Shown here one piece after another: positions 7,736-15,546 of a DNA stretch of 64,000 nucleotides. The stretch spans positions 87,299 to 151,298 of the forward strand of contig NZ_CAMFIA010000011.1 in NCBI RefSeq assembly GCF_945952405.1, in the 5' to 3' direction. The notes beneath the pieces were generated by a model. The model had not been told where the DNA came from. It was given only the letters and a program-made list of their open reading frames with translations, and ran no database searches. The DNA is from an uncultured Stenotrophomonas sp. Lineage in GTDB: Bacteria > Pseudomonadota > Gammaproteobacteria > Xanthomonadales > Xanthomonadaceae. Made by a program: the position numbers and the translations under genes. The stretch's first letter is position 1. Every line of letters begins with the position of its first letter.

Positions 7736-7963
7736 ATGCGTACCCTGCTCCTGCTGCCCCTGGCCCTGCTTGCCGCGTGTTCCACCGCGCCCACCGAGCT
7801 GGATCCGATCTCGTATCAATGCCAGCAGCAGCTGGACGCCTACCGCGAACAGCCGGCCCTGCGTGATTCGCGCAGCGAGCGCCCACCGCTGCCGGTGGCA
7901 CCGATCAGCGATGCCTGCGACAGGGAGCTCAAGCGCAAGGGCGTGGACCGCCCGCTGCGCTGA
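7736..7963 (+). CDS. Small putative lipoprotein
   Basis: A 75-aa product starting MRTLLLLPLALLAACSTAP, a clear lipoprotein signal with lipobox LLAAC (Cys at residue 15). The mature part is about 60 aa, hydrophilic, with two Cys residues (in YQCQQQLD and SDACDREL) that could form a disulfide. No family was recognised. It ends 48 nt before the DUF2145 gene on the same strand and may belong to the same envelope operon. However, a possible -10 element TATGAT at 7970-7975 suggests a separate promoter for the next genes. Confidence 0.75.
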   Translation: MRTLLLLPLALLAACSTAPTELDPISYQCQQQLDAYREQPALRDSRSERPPLPVAPISDACDRELKRKGVDRPLR

Positions 7964-8011
7964 GCGGCGTATGATCGGCGCGCGGGCCTACCCGCCGTTG
8001 AAGGTATCGAC

Positions 8012-8863
8012 ATGGATCGTTCTCCCCGCCTGCCCGGCATCCTGCTGCTGATCATCGGCCTGCTGGCTGCTGCACCCACGTGGGCCAACAGCAGCGTCTG
8101 CCGCGAGCGCTACCCCAGCGTGGCGGCGCAGGCGGCCATGCTGGATGTGGCCTGGACCACCGCCGAGCGACTGGATGCGCTGCCCGATGTGGACGTGGTG
8201 GTGGCCGCACGCGGTGGCCAGGACCTGAGCCGTTACGGCCTGCGCCACAGCCATCTGGCCTTCCTGCTGCGCGAGGACGACGGCCGCTGGCGTGCGATGC
8301 ATCTGCTCAACCGATGCAAGACCGACAGCTCGCAGCTGTACCACGAGGGCCTGGGCAACTTCGTCGGCGAGAGCGGCGGCCATACCGACCTGCGCATCGG
8401 CGTGCCGTCGGCAGCGCTGCGCGCCGCGCTGAAGGCAATGCTGGTCTCGCCCTCGATCCAGCCCAAGGCGCTGCATGAAACCCGCTACAACGTGGTTGCC
8501 TATCCGTTCGCCACCGACTACCAGAACTCCAACCAGTGGGTCCTGGAAGTGCTGGCCGCGGCGATGGCGCAGGCCGACGGTGCCGCGGCCATCGTCAAGC
8601 GCGAACAGGCCCAGCAGTGGCTGCGCCAGCAGAAGTACCAGCCCAGCGTGCTGCATATCGGGCTCGGCAAGCGCGTCGGTGCACGCCTGTTCGTGGCCAA
8701 CGCGACCACCACCGACCACCCCGCCGGCGAACGCCTCTCCGGCAACTATTCGGTGGTGACGGTGGAATCGGTATTCGACTTCCTGCACCAGCGCAGCCAG
8801 CTGCAGCAGGAACTGGTGATTCCCCATGTGCCGGTGGCCACGGCCGCCGCAGCCACCCCCTGA
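8012..8863 (+). CDS. DUF2145-family secreted protein
   Basis: A 283-aa protein with an N-terminal signal peptide (LPGILLLIIGLLAAAPTWANS, cut after about residue 25). The rest matches DUF2145: RYGLRHSHLAFLLREDDGRW, MHLLNRCKTDSSQLYHEGLG (two key blocks), and FATDYQNSNQWVLEVLAAAM. The conserved His in RHSH, Cys in LNRC and Asn/Gln residues recall a papain-like (NlpC-type) permuted fold, but this is a visual impression only. No experimental function is known. It heads a three-gene unit with the two paralogous small proteins that follow (19-nt and 31-nt gaps), which implies a joint periplasmic role. Confidence 0.85.
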   Translation: MDRSPRLPGILLLIIGLLAAAPTWANSSVCRERYPSVAAQAAMLDVAWTTAERLDALPDVDVVVAARGGQDLSRYGLRHSHLAFLLREDDGRWRAMHLLNRCKTDSSQLYHEGLGNFVGESGGHTDLRIGVPSAALRAALKAMLVSPSIQPKALHETRYNVVAYPFATDYQNSNQWVLEVLAAAMAQADGAAAIVKREQAQQWLRQQKYQPSVLHIGLGKRVGARLFVANATTTDHPAGERLSGNYSVVTVESVFDFLHQRSQLQQELVIPHVPVATAAAATP

Positions 8864-8882
8864 TTTCCGCAAGGAAAACGAC

Positions 8883-9386
8883 ATGCGCCTGCTGCACCGC
8901 TGCCTGATGCCGATGCTGATCGTCACTGCCCTGGCCTGCTCGGCCAACGCCCATGCCGGGCGCCGGATCGTCATCATCCATGATGCGCCGCCAGCGGGGC
9001 CGAGCCTGGAAATGTCCTCGCAGCTGGTGGAGTCGGCGCGCGCAGCCGCCGCCAGGGAGGCACAGGATGCTGCCGACGCCGGCCGCCCGCTGGCGCGCCC
9101 TGCGCAGATCAAGCTGCCGCAGATGCAGGTGAGCGCGATCGCGACCACGGTCGATGGCCGCCGCGAAGTGCTGCTGCGCGATGCCAACGATCCGGCCAAT
9201 ACCGCATCCATGCAGTATCCGCAGCGCACCGGCGATCCGGCCGTGCAGTTCAGCGTCGGCCAGACCGTCAACTTCGAGCCGACCGGTGCCGACCAGGGCT
9301 GGCAACTGAAGGACGAGCAGGGCCGCGCATTGGAATACCTGCCCGAGGCCACCGGCCCGCGCGACATCTTCGATACCCGGCGCTGA
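8883..9386 (+). CDS. Secreted hypothetical protein, paralogue of the next gene
   Basis: A 167-aa protein with a signal peptide (MRLLHRCLMPMLIVTALACS, then ANAHA). It has no known domain. The C-terminal 50 residues (from QYPQRTGDPAVQFSVGQTVN, then EPTGADQGWQLKDEQGRALEYLP) align with the C-terminus of the following gene product, so the two are tandem paralogues. The AAGGAAAA Shine-Dalgarno is well placed. It sits 19 nt after the DUF2145 gene and is probably translated from the same mRNA. Confidence 0.8.
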   Translation: MRLLHRCLMPMLIVTALACSANAHAGRRIVIIHDAPPAGPSLEMSSQLVESARAAAAREAQDAADAGRPLARPAQIKLPQMQVSAIATTVDGRREVLLRDANDPANTASMQYPQRTGDPAVQFSVGQTVNFEPTGADQGWQLKDEQGRALEYLPEATGPRDIFDTRR

Positions 9387-9417
9387 GTCGCCGTCTTGTA
9401 CTGACCAGGAGGTCTGC

Positions 9418-9930
9418 ATGTTCCGTTGCCTGCGTATTCCCGCCACTGCCCTGCTGCTTTCCGCGCTGCTGGTGCCCACCGTCCATGCCGGCGCCGCGCC
9501 GCAGTTGAACAGCAGCGAGGCCAGCGTGCTGATCACCTCGCTGATCGTGGTGTCGGTCCCGCTCGCCGCGTCGGCGGGCCTGTCCGAACTTTCCAAGGCC
9601 CCGTTCAAGGCCAGCGAGCGCAACGGCAAGGCCACGCGCAGCAAGGCGGTACCGCTGCCGCCGATGGAAGTGAAGAAGGTCGAGACCACGCCGGAGGGCG
9701 AACGCCAGGTGCAGTTGCAGGTGCCCGACAAGGCCGATCAGACCGCCACCCTGCGCTGGCCGGCGCAGGTGCACGAAGACCTGACCGCGGCCTTCGTGGT
9801 GGGCCAGCAGGTGCATTTCGACCCCACCGAGGCGGGCGCCGGCTGGACCGTGAAGAGCGCGCAGGGCCAGGCCCTGGCCTACGTACCCACGGCCTACGCC
9901 GCCGGCGACGTGATGAGCGAAGCGCTGTAA
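9418..9930 (+). CDS. Secreted hypothetical protein, paralogue of the previous gene
   Basis: A 170-aa protein with a signal peptide (PATALLLSALLVPTVHAGAA). The start at 9418 follows a strong AGGAGG sequence 7 nt upstream. The C-terminal region (TATLRWPAQVHEDLTAAFVV, then GQQVHFDPTEAGAGWTVKSA) matches the preceding gene product in pattern GQxVxFxPTxAxxGWxxKxxxGxALxYxP. A short hydrophobic stretch at about residues 38-56 (ASVLITSLIVVSVPLAASAG) may associate with membrane. Function unknown; co-transcribed with the DUF2145 gene. Confidence 0.8.
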   Translation: MFRCLRIPATALLLSALLVPTVHAGAAPQLNSSEASVLITSLIVVSVPLAASAGLSELSKAPFKASERNGKATRSKAVPLPPMEVKKVETTPEGERQVQLQVPDKADQTATLRWPAQVHEDLTAAFVVGQQVHFDPTEAGAGWTVKSAQGQALAYVPTAYAAGDVMSEAL

Positions 9931-10006
9931 AACTGAACGGACGGTTTTGGTATTGCCGCGGGCCGGGCGGATAATGGGCGATCCCCCTTTGTCCTCCTGG
10001 CTCGCC

Positions 10007-10573
10007 ATGTCCGTGCGTCCTGCCCCTGTGTTTGCCCCGCTGACTCCGCGCGCCCTGGTGCTGGCGGTGCTGGCGATGGGCGCGGTGGTGCTGCTGTCCA
10101 ACGTGCTGGTGCAGTACCCGATCAACGACTGGCTGACCTGGGGCGCCTTCAGCTATCCGGTCGCGTTCCTGGTCAGCAACCTGATCAACCGCCGCTTCGG
10201 CCCGGGCCCGGCCCGCCGCGTGGCGTGGATCGGGTTCGCGGTGGCAGTGCTGCTGTCGATCTGGGTGGCGACGCCGCGCATCGCCATCGCCTCGTGCTCG
10301 GCGTTCATCGTCGCGCAGCTGCTGGACATCACCGTGTTCGACCGCCTGCGCCGTGGCAGCTGGTGGCGCGCACCGATGGTGGCCACCACCTGCAGTGCGA
10401 CGGTGGATACCACGATTTTCTGGTCGATCGCCTTTGCCGGCTCGGCGCTGCCGTGGGTGAGCTGGGCCGCGGGCGACCTGGCGGTGAAGCTGGCGATCGG
10501 CGTGTGCCTGCTGGCCCCGTTCCGCGCACTGCTGTGGAAGATGGCACCGCTGCGGACCGAACGCGCCGGCTGA
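10007..10573 (+). CDS. VUT-family integral membrane protein (YhhQ-like queuosine-precursor transporter)
   Basis: A 188-aa membrane protein from the ATG at 10007 (MSVRPAPVF), with about six hydrophobic segments. It matches the VUT/YhhQ family: LSNVLVQYPI, WGAFSYPVAFLVSNLINRRF, FIVAQLLDITVFDRLR, ATTCSATVDTTIFWSIAFAG and WAAGDLAVKLAIGVCLLAPF. E. coli YhhQ takes up 7-cyano-7-deazaguanine for queuosine synthesis, and that role is inferred by family here. An in-frame ATG at 9974 was rejected because a -10-like GATAAT overlaps it, which would put the transcript start between the two ATGs. Confidence 0.85.
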   Translation: MSVRPAPVFAPLTPRALVLAVLAMGAVVLLSNVLVQYPINDWLTWGAFSYPVAFLVSNLINRRFGPGPARRVAWIGFAVAVLLSIWVATPRIAIASCSAFIVAQLLDITVFDRLRRGSWWRAPMVATTCSATVDTTIFWSIAFAGSALPWVSWAAGDLAVKLAIGVCLLAPFRALLWKMAPLRTERAG

Positions 10574-10600
10574 AGCCTGATTGGTAGGTGCTTGCTGGTT

Positions 10601-10684
10601 GGTGGGTGCCGACCGTTGGTCGGCACTGGCCTTCAGCCTTCATCGCAACCGACAGATCGTGCCGACCAACGGTCGGCACCCACC
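10601..10684. repeat. Inverted pair of GTGCCGACC palindromes
   Basis: Units at 10601-10629 (GGTGGGTGCCGACC, GTTGGTCGGCAC) and 10659-10684 (GTGCCGACCAACGGTCGGCAC then CCACC, quoted in parts) face each other between the VUT gene and glnE, whose 3' ends converge. This is the same family as 4428-4452 and 4932-4957, with compensating C/G changes in the stem. Confidence 0.8.
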
Positions 10685-10753
10685 AGAAGCCAAGCCATGC
10701 GCGGCTCCTGCCCTGGTAGCTGCCAACCTGGGTTGGCGTTCTGTCGTGGCCGC

Positions 10754-13549
10754 TCAGGCAAACGGCAACTCGGCGGCGATGCATGCGGCGGTGATCGCCG
10801 CACAGGCGTCTTCGATCGCCGGGGTGGTCGGCGCCAGCCGCGGGCGTCGATCCAGGGTGCAGGCCAGGCCCACTTCCAGCAACGTGGCGTGGGCGCTGTG
10901 CAGCGCCTGCGCCGTGCCATCGACCAGGAAGCCGGCCGCGGCCAGTGCGTCGATCAGTGACGGTGTATCGCGCGGCTGCAGCAGCCCCGCATGCTGCGCA
11001 CTGCACGCCAGCACCCCGGTCTGCAGCAGGAACTCCAGATCCACCACGCCGCCGGGTCCCTGCTTCAGATCCAAGCGCGCGGCATCGCTGCGATCCAGCT
11101 CGGTGCGCATGCGCCCACGCATCTTCAGCACGTCGGCATACAGCGTGGCCCGATCGCGTTGGCGCCCCAGTGTCTGCGCGCGCACCTGCTCGAAGTCGGC
11201 CAGCAGGCTGGCATCGCCGGCGACGCCACGCGCACGCACCAGCGCCTGGTGTTCCCAGGTCCACGCGCGCTCGCGCTGGTACTCGGTGTAGCTGGCCAGT
11301 GAAGACACCAGTGAGCCCTTGCCACCATCCGGGCGCAGGCGCACGTCGATGTCGTACAGGCGCCCGGCGGCGGTCACCGCACCGAGCAGCGCCATCACTT
11401 TCTGCGCCAGGCGTGCATACCAGCGCCCCGGCTCCAATGGGCGTGCGCCATCGCTGGCCTCCACCCCGGCCGGATGGTCGTGCAGGAACACCAGGTCCAG
11501 GTCCGAACCAAAGCCCAGTTCGAGACCGCCGAGGCTGCCATAGCCGATGATCGCAAAGCGTCCGCCCGGAATTTCGCCGTGCGCTGCGCGCATGTCCGCT
11601 TCGGCCATCGCCAGCACGGTCATCACCACCGCCTGCGCCAGTTCGGCCAGTTGCCGGGTGCTGTCCACCGCGCCCTGACGCCCGTCCAGCGTAGCCATCG
11701 CCATGCGGAAGCTGAGGGCCAGCCGCGTCTCGTTGAGCCAGCGCAGCTGTGATTCGGGATCTTCCACCGGCAGCACCTGCCGGCACTCGGCCAGCATGCC
11801 GTCGAAGCCGGGCATCGGTCCGGACACGCGCACATCCAGCAGCTCGTCCAGCAGCAGCGGGTACGCGGCCAGGCGTTCGGCCAGCAGCGCGCTGCGTGCC
11901 AGCACATCGACCAGCCGTGCCAGTGCGCTCGGTTGCTCGTCCAGCAGCGCCAGATAGCTGGTCCGGCGCAACACCGCCTGCAGCAGGCCGAGCACGCGCT
12001 TGAGCGCAGCGTCCGGCTGCGGGGAACGCGTGGCCGCATGCAGCAGTGCCGGCAATACGCGGTCCAGGCGCGCACGTGCCGCATCGGACAGCGACTTCAC
12101 GCCGCTGCCCTGGGCGAAATCGCGCAGCGACTGGTCGGCACCGTTGGCGTCGAGGAAACCGGCTTCGGCCAGCAGCGGCGCGTTGCTGCCCTCCGGCAGG
12201 CTGCGCCAGTAGTTGGCCAGCGCGTCCGGCGCGGCCTGGCCCTTGCGCGGCGCCAGCAGCGCGGCGAATTCGGTACTGACCCGCTGCTGCTGCACGGCCA
12301 GTGCCGCGCGCAGCACGTCCCAGTCGGGGTAACCCAGGCCGACGGCGATCCGCTCGCGATCCAGCGCATCACCCGGCAGCACGTGGGTCTGTGCGTCGCG
12401 CAGCATCTGCAGGCGGTTCTCCAGGCGGCGCAGGAACAGGTAGGCCTCGCGCAATGCGGCGCCGTCGTCCGCGGCGATCTGCCCTGCGCCGACCAGTGCA
12501 TCCAGCGCGACCAGCAGGCGGCGTTCGCGCAGCACCGGCTCACGCCCGCCACGGATCAGCTGCAGCGCCTGGCACAGGAACTCGATCTCGCGGATACCCC
12601 CGGCACCGCGCTTGATGTCTTCGTGCAGCTCGCGGCGCGCCACTTCAGCGGTGATCGCCGCCTTCATCTCGCGCAGGCCATCGAGTGCGGTGAAATCCAG
12701 GTAGCGGCGATACACGAACGGGCGCAGGGTCTGCAGCCACGCTTCGCCGGCCGCGATATCGCCCGCCACCGCGCGCGCCTTCAGCCACGCGTAGCGCTCC
12801 CAGTCACGGCCCTCGCGCTGGAAATACTGGTCCATCGCCGCGAACGACAATGCAACGCGGCCGGCGCTGCCGAACGGACGCAGGCGCAGGTCGACGCGAT
12901 GGCTGAAGCCATCGACGGTGGTTTCGTCCAGCAGCTTGGCCAGGCGCTGGCCGAGGCGGGCGAAGTATTCCTCGGCGGCCAGCGCGCGCGGCCCATCGGA
13001 TTCACCGCCGTGCGGGTAGGCGTAGACCAGGTCGATATCGGAGCTGAAGTTGAGTTCGCCGCCGCCGAGCTTGCCGAGCCCGAACACCACCAGCTGCTGC
13101 GCGGCGCCTTCGCCATCGCGGACCACGCCGTGGCGCTGCGCGAATTCCTGCTGCAACGCCTGCAGCGCCAGCCGCAGGCAGTCCTCGGCCAGGCGGGTGG
13201 CACCGGCAAGGGTCTGCGCGACATCGTCGAGCCCGGCCAGGTCGCGCCAGACCAGCCGCGTGGACATGGCCGTGCGCCAGCGCCGCAACTGCACGGGCCA
13301 GTCGCTGGGCTGCAGCGGGTCGAGTACCGGTGTCGCAATCGGCGGGCATCCGGGCGCGGCCAGCTGCGCCAGCAGCGCCGGTTGCCGGACCAGGGTGTCG
13401 AGGGCGAAATCACTGGCCACGGCCAGCCGGGTCAGCAGGGGCTGCAGGTCGGTCGGCACGGGCTCGGGCAGGACCTGGGCCAGGCGCGCCAGGGCGCGAT
13501 CGACGACGGGCTGCAGGGCGGCGGGCAATTCAGCGGAGGCGAAGGTCAT
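10754..13549 (-). CDS. glnE: Bifunctional glutamine synthetase adenylyltransferase/adenylyl-removing enzyme
   Basis: A 931-aa enzyme that adenylylates and deadenylylates GlnA in response to PII, thereby setting glutamine synthetase activity. Two nucleotidyltransferase domains are visible. The N-terminal (adenylyl-removing) one has [20 protein letters not shown] at about 156-175, with the metal-binding D171/D173 pair. The C-terminal (adenylyltransferase) one has [20 protein letters not shown] near residue 675. The [20 protein letters not shown] and [15 protein letters not shown] motifs of the GlnE/GlnD family are both present. Length is usual for the family (about 930-950 aa). It stands alone and is not in an operon with neighbours. 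Confidence 0.97.
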   Translation of the reverse strand: MTFASAELPAALQPVVDRALARLAQVLPEPVPTDLQPLLTRLAVASDFALDTLVRQPALLAQLAAPGCPPIATPVLDPLQPSDWPVQLRRWRTAMSTRLVWRDLAGLDDVAQTLAGATRLAEDCLRLALQALQQEFAQRHGVVRDGEGAAQQLVVFGLGKLGGGELNFSSDIDLVYAYPHGGESDGPRALAAEEYFARLGQRLAKLLDETTVDGFSHRVDLRLRPFGSAGRVALSFAAMDQYFQREGRDWERYAWLKARAVAGDIAAGEAWLQTLRPFVYRRYLDFTALDGLREMKAAITAEVARRELHEDIKRGAGGIREIEFLCQALQLIRGGREPVLRERRLLVALDALVGAGQIAADDGAALREAYLFLRRLENRLQMLRDAQTHVLPGDALDRERIAVGLGYPDWDVLRAALAVQQQRVSTEFAALLAPRKGQAAPDALANYWRSLPEGSNAPLLAEAGFLDANGADQSLRDFAQGSGVKSLSDAARARLDRVLPALLHAATRSPQPDAALKRVLGLLQAVLRRTSYLALLDEQPSALARLVDVLARSALLAERLAAYPLLLDELLDVRVSGPMPGFDGMLAECRQVLPVEDPESQLRWLNETRLALSFRMAMATLDGRQGAVDSTRQLAELAQAVVMTVLAMAEADMRAAHGEIPGGRFAIIGYGSLGGLELGFGSDLDLVFLHDHPAGVEASDGARPLEPGRWYARLAQKVMALLGAVTAAGRLYDIDVRLRPDGGKGSLVSSLASYTEYQRERAWTWEHQALVRARGVAGDASLLADFEQVRAQTLGRQRDRATLYADVLKMRGRMRTELDRSDAARLDLKQGPGGVVDLEFLLQTGVLACSAQHAGLLQPRDTPSLIDALAAAGFLVDGTAQALHSAHATLLEVGLACTLDRRPRLAPTTPAIEDACAAITAACIAAELPFA

Positions 13550-13569
13550 GGGTCGATTGTATCGACCCG

Positions 13570-13647
13570 GTAGTACCGACCGCTGGCCGGCAGATCCGAC
13601 GGTCCTGCCGAAGATTGCTGGGGTTGCCGGCCAGCGGCCGGCACTAC
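13570..13647. repeat. Inverted SMAG pair upstream of glnE
   Basis: A plus unit at 13570-13592 (GTAG, then TACCGACCGCTGGCCGGCA, one arm slightly degenerate) and a minus unit at 13625-13647. They lie between the glnE start codon and the orphan terminator at 13687. Together they leave only about 20 nt of other sequence before glnE, so they could affect glnE transcription or leader structure. Confidence 0.88.
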
Positions 13648-13686
13648 CGGTAATGGGGTCGCGTATTCATGTTTGGCGACGGGCAA

Positions 13687-13722
13687 TAAAAAAGCCCGCT
13701 TGCAGCGAACTGCCAGCGGGCT
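13687..13722 (-). terminator. Strong intrinsic terminator with no annotated gene upstream of it
   Basis: On the minus strand the stem AGCCCGCT-g-GCAG, loop TTCG, CTGC-a-AGCGGGCT is followed by TTTTTTATT. A UUCG-type loop and a U-run make this a convincing terminator. No protein gene ends before it on that strand. Confidence 0.85.
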
Positions 13723-13885
13723 CTGCTCCCTCCCCCACGTCGGGATGCAGGGCCATCGTGCGGGCTGCGAAAGCACTTTGCACGCTGCACTGCAAAACAA
13801 AACCGGTGGGTACGGGTGTCCCCGGCAGGGAAAAGCCATTCCACGAAGGTAGAACCCCCCGTACGGATGAGGATGGCCGATAATC
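13687..13885 (-). ncRNA. Candidate small RNA ending at the orphan terminator
   Basis: The minus strand between the divergent CoA-transferase gene (13913) and the terminator at 13687-13722 has no plausible ORF. It contains a second hairpin (TTTGCA-loop-TGCAAA, near 13770-13800). A GATTAT sequence close to 13880 could be a -10 box, but no clear -35 was found. The 5' end is a guess. An independent small RNA of about 150-200 nt is the simplest explanation for the terminator. The terminator could instead be a relic. Confidence 0.35.
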
Positions 13886-13912
13886 GGGTTTCCCCCCAGA
13901 AACACTGTCGTC

Positions 13913-15427
13913 ATGTCTGTTGATCGCATCGCCAACGCGCGTCTACGTGACCGCGTGGTCTCCGCCGAGGCCGCAGCCGCGCTGATCCAGCCCGGTGAAA
14001 CCGTGGCCATGAGCGGCTTTACCGGCTCCGGGTATCCCAAGGCCGTTCCTGTCGAACTGGCCCGCCGCATCGAAGCGGTGCATGCCCAGGGCCAGCCCTT
14101 CCAGATCAAGCTGATGACCGGCGCCTCCACCGCGCCGGAACTCGATGGCGCGCTGGCCAAGGCCGATGGCATCGCCATGCGCATGCCGTTCCAGAGCGAC
14201 CCGGATGCGCGCAACCGCATCAACGAAGGCAAGCTGGACTACATCGACATCCACCTCAGCCACGTCGCCCAGCACGTGTGGTTCGGCTTCTACGGCGAGA
14301 TCGATACCGCCGTGATCGAAGTGTCGGCCATCCGCGAGGACGGCTCGCTGGTGCCCTCCACCTCGGTCGGCAACAACAAGACCTGGCTGGACCTGGCGAA
14401 GAAGGTGATCGTCGAGGTCAACGAATGGCAGCCGGCCGGCGTCGACGGCATGCATGACATCTACTACGGCACCGCGCTGCCGCCGCACCGCAAGCCGATT
14501 CCGCTGGTCAACGCCAACGACCGCATCGGTGACACCGCGCTGCGCTGCGACCCGGACAAGATCGTGGCCGTGGTGCGCACCAATGGCCCGGACCGCAACA
14601 GCCCGTTCAGCCCGATCGATGCGACCAGCGAACAGATCGCCTCGCACCTGATCGAGTTCCTCCAGCACGAAGTGAAGAAGGGCCGCCTGCCGCCGAACCT
14701 GCTGCCGCTGCAGTCGGGCGTGGGCAACATCCCCAACGCGGTGCTGGCCGGCCTGGCCAAGAGTGGTTTCCGCGACCTGGCGGCGTTCACCGAAGTGATC
14801 CAGGACGGCATGCTCGACCTGCTGCGCGATGGCGTGCTGAGCTACGCGTCGTGCACCGGCTTCGCGCTGAGCCCGCAGGCCAACGAGACGTTCAAGGAAA
14901 ACATCGATTTCTACCGCGAGCGCATCATCATGCGCACGCAGGAAATCTCCAACCATCCGGAACTGGTGCGCCGCCTTGGCTGCATCGGCATGAACGGCAT
15001 GATCGAAGTGGACATCTACGGCAACGTCAATTCGACGCACGTGATGGGCACCCGGATCATGAACGGCATCGGCGGTTCCGGCGACTTTGCCCGCAATGGT
15101 TTCCTGTCGGCGTTCCTGAGCCCGTCCACGGCCAAGAACGGCACCATCTCGGCGATCGTGCCAATGGCCAGCCATGTTGACCACACCGAGCACGACGTGT
15201 CGGTGATCGTCACCGAACAGGGCCTGGCCGACCTGCGCGGCCTGACCCCGCGCAAGCGCGCGCAGGTGCTGATCGACAACTGCGCGCATCCGGACTTCCG
15301 CCCGCAGCTGCAGGACTACTTCGACCGTGCCAGCCGCGAGAGCTACGGCAAGCACACCCCGCACCTGCTGCCGGAAGCGCTGTCGTGGCACCAGCACTGG
15401 CTGGATACCGGCACGATGAAGCGCTGA
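13913..15427 (+). CDS. Succinyl-CoA:acetate CoA-transferase (acetyl-CoA hydrolase/transferase family)
   Basis: A 504-aa class I CoA-transferase. Alignment to acetic-acid-bacterial AarC places the catalytic glutamate at E294 (AFTEVIQDGMLDL), the same number as in AarC. The SGVGNIPNAVLAGL loop before it and the oxyanion-region SVGNNKTWLDLA are also visible, as are MSGFTGSGYPKAVP and MGTRIMNGIGGSGDFARNGF. The enzyme moves CoA between succinyl-CoA and acetate, producing acetyl-CoA and succinate, and so handles acetate or bypasses succinyl-CoA synthetase. It is monocistronic. A palindromic CCGATAATCGG at 13877-13887 lies 25 nt upstream and may contain the -10 box or an operator. Confidence 0.93.
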   Translation: MSVDRIANARLRDRVVSAEAAAALIQPGETVAMSGFTGSGYPKAVPVELARRIEAVHAQGQPFQIKLMTGASTAPELDGALAKADGIAMRMPFQSDPDARNRINEGKLDYIDIHLSHVAQHVWFGFYGEIDTAVIEVSAIREDGSLVPSTSVGNNKTWLDLAKKVIVEVNEWQPAGVDGMHDIYYGTALPPHRKPIPLVNANDRIGDTALRCDPDKIVAVVRTNGPDRNSPFSPIDATSEQIASHLIEFLQHEVKKGRLPPNLLPLQSGVGNIPNAVLAGLAKSGFRDLAAFTEVIQDGMLDLLRDGVLSYASCTGFALSPQANETFKENIDFYRERIIMRTQEISNHPELVRRLGCIGMNGMIEVDIYGNVNSTHVMGTRIMNGIGGSGDFARNGFLSAFLSPSTAKNGTISAIVPMASHVDHTEHDVSVIVTEQGLADLRGLTPRKRAQVLIDNCAHPDFRPQLQDYFDRASRESYGKHTPHLLPEALSWHQHWLDTGTMKR

Positions 15428-15435
15428 CTGCGTTG

Positions 15436-15475
15436 GGGGTCAGAGCCCTTTTCTGCCGAAAAGGGATCTGACCCC
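15436..15475. repeat. GGGTCAGAGCCC-type palindrome
   Basis: A 40-nt hairpin: GGGGTCAGAGCCCTTTTC, short loop, GAAAAGGGATCTGACCCC. Related units occur at 42109-42149, 46587-46616 and 46669-46697. The position, 8 nt after a stop codon, would allow mRNA 3'-end protection. Confidence 0.8.
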
Positions 15476-15490
15476 AGGCACGGACAGCTG

Positions 15491-15544
15491 GTAGAGCCGG
15501 CCGCTGGCCGGCTTCCCCAGCAGCCGGCCAGCGGCCGGCTCTAC
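15491..15544. repeat. Inverted SMAG pair (GTAGAGCCGGCC subtype)
   Basis: Units at 15491-15513 and 15522-15544 are separated by only 8 nt, so the pair can also form one long cruciform. It lies between the convergent CoA-transferase and HglS-type genes and ends 2 nt before the TGA of the latter. Confidence 0.9.
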
Positions 15545-15546
15545 CT

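Noticed and set aside
13644-13844. 66-codon minus-strand ORF in the glnE-CoA-transferase gap
   Set aside because: It runs through the intrinsic terminator and a SMAG unit, with no Shine-Dalgarno and no plausible protein character.
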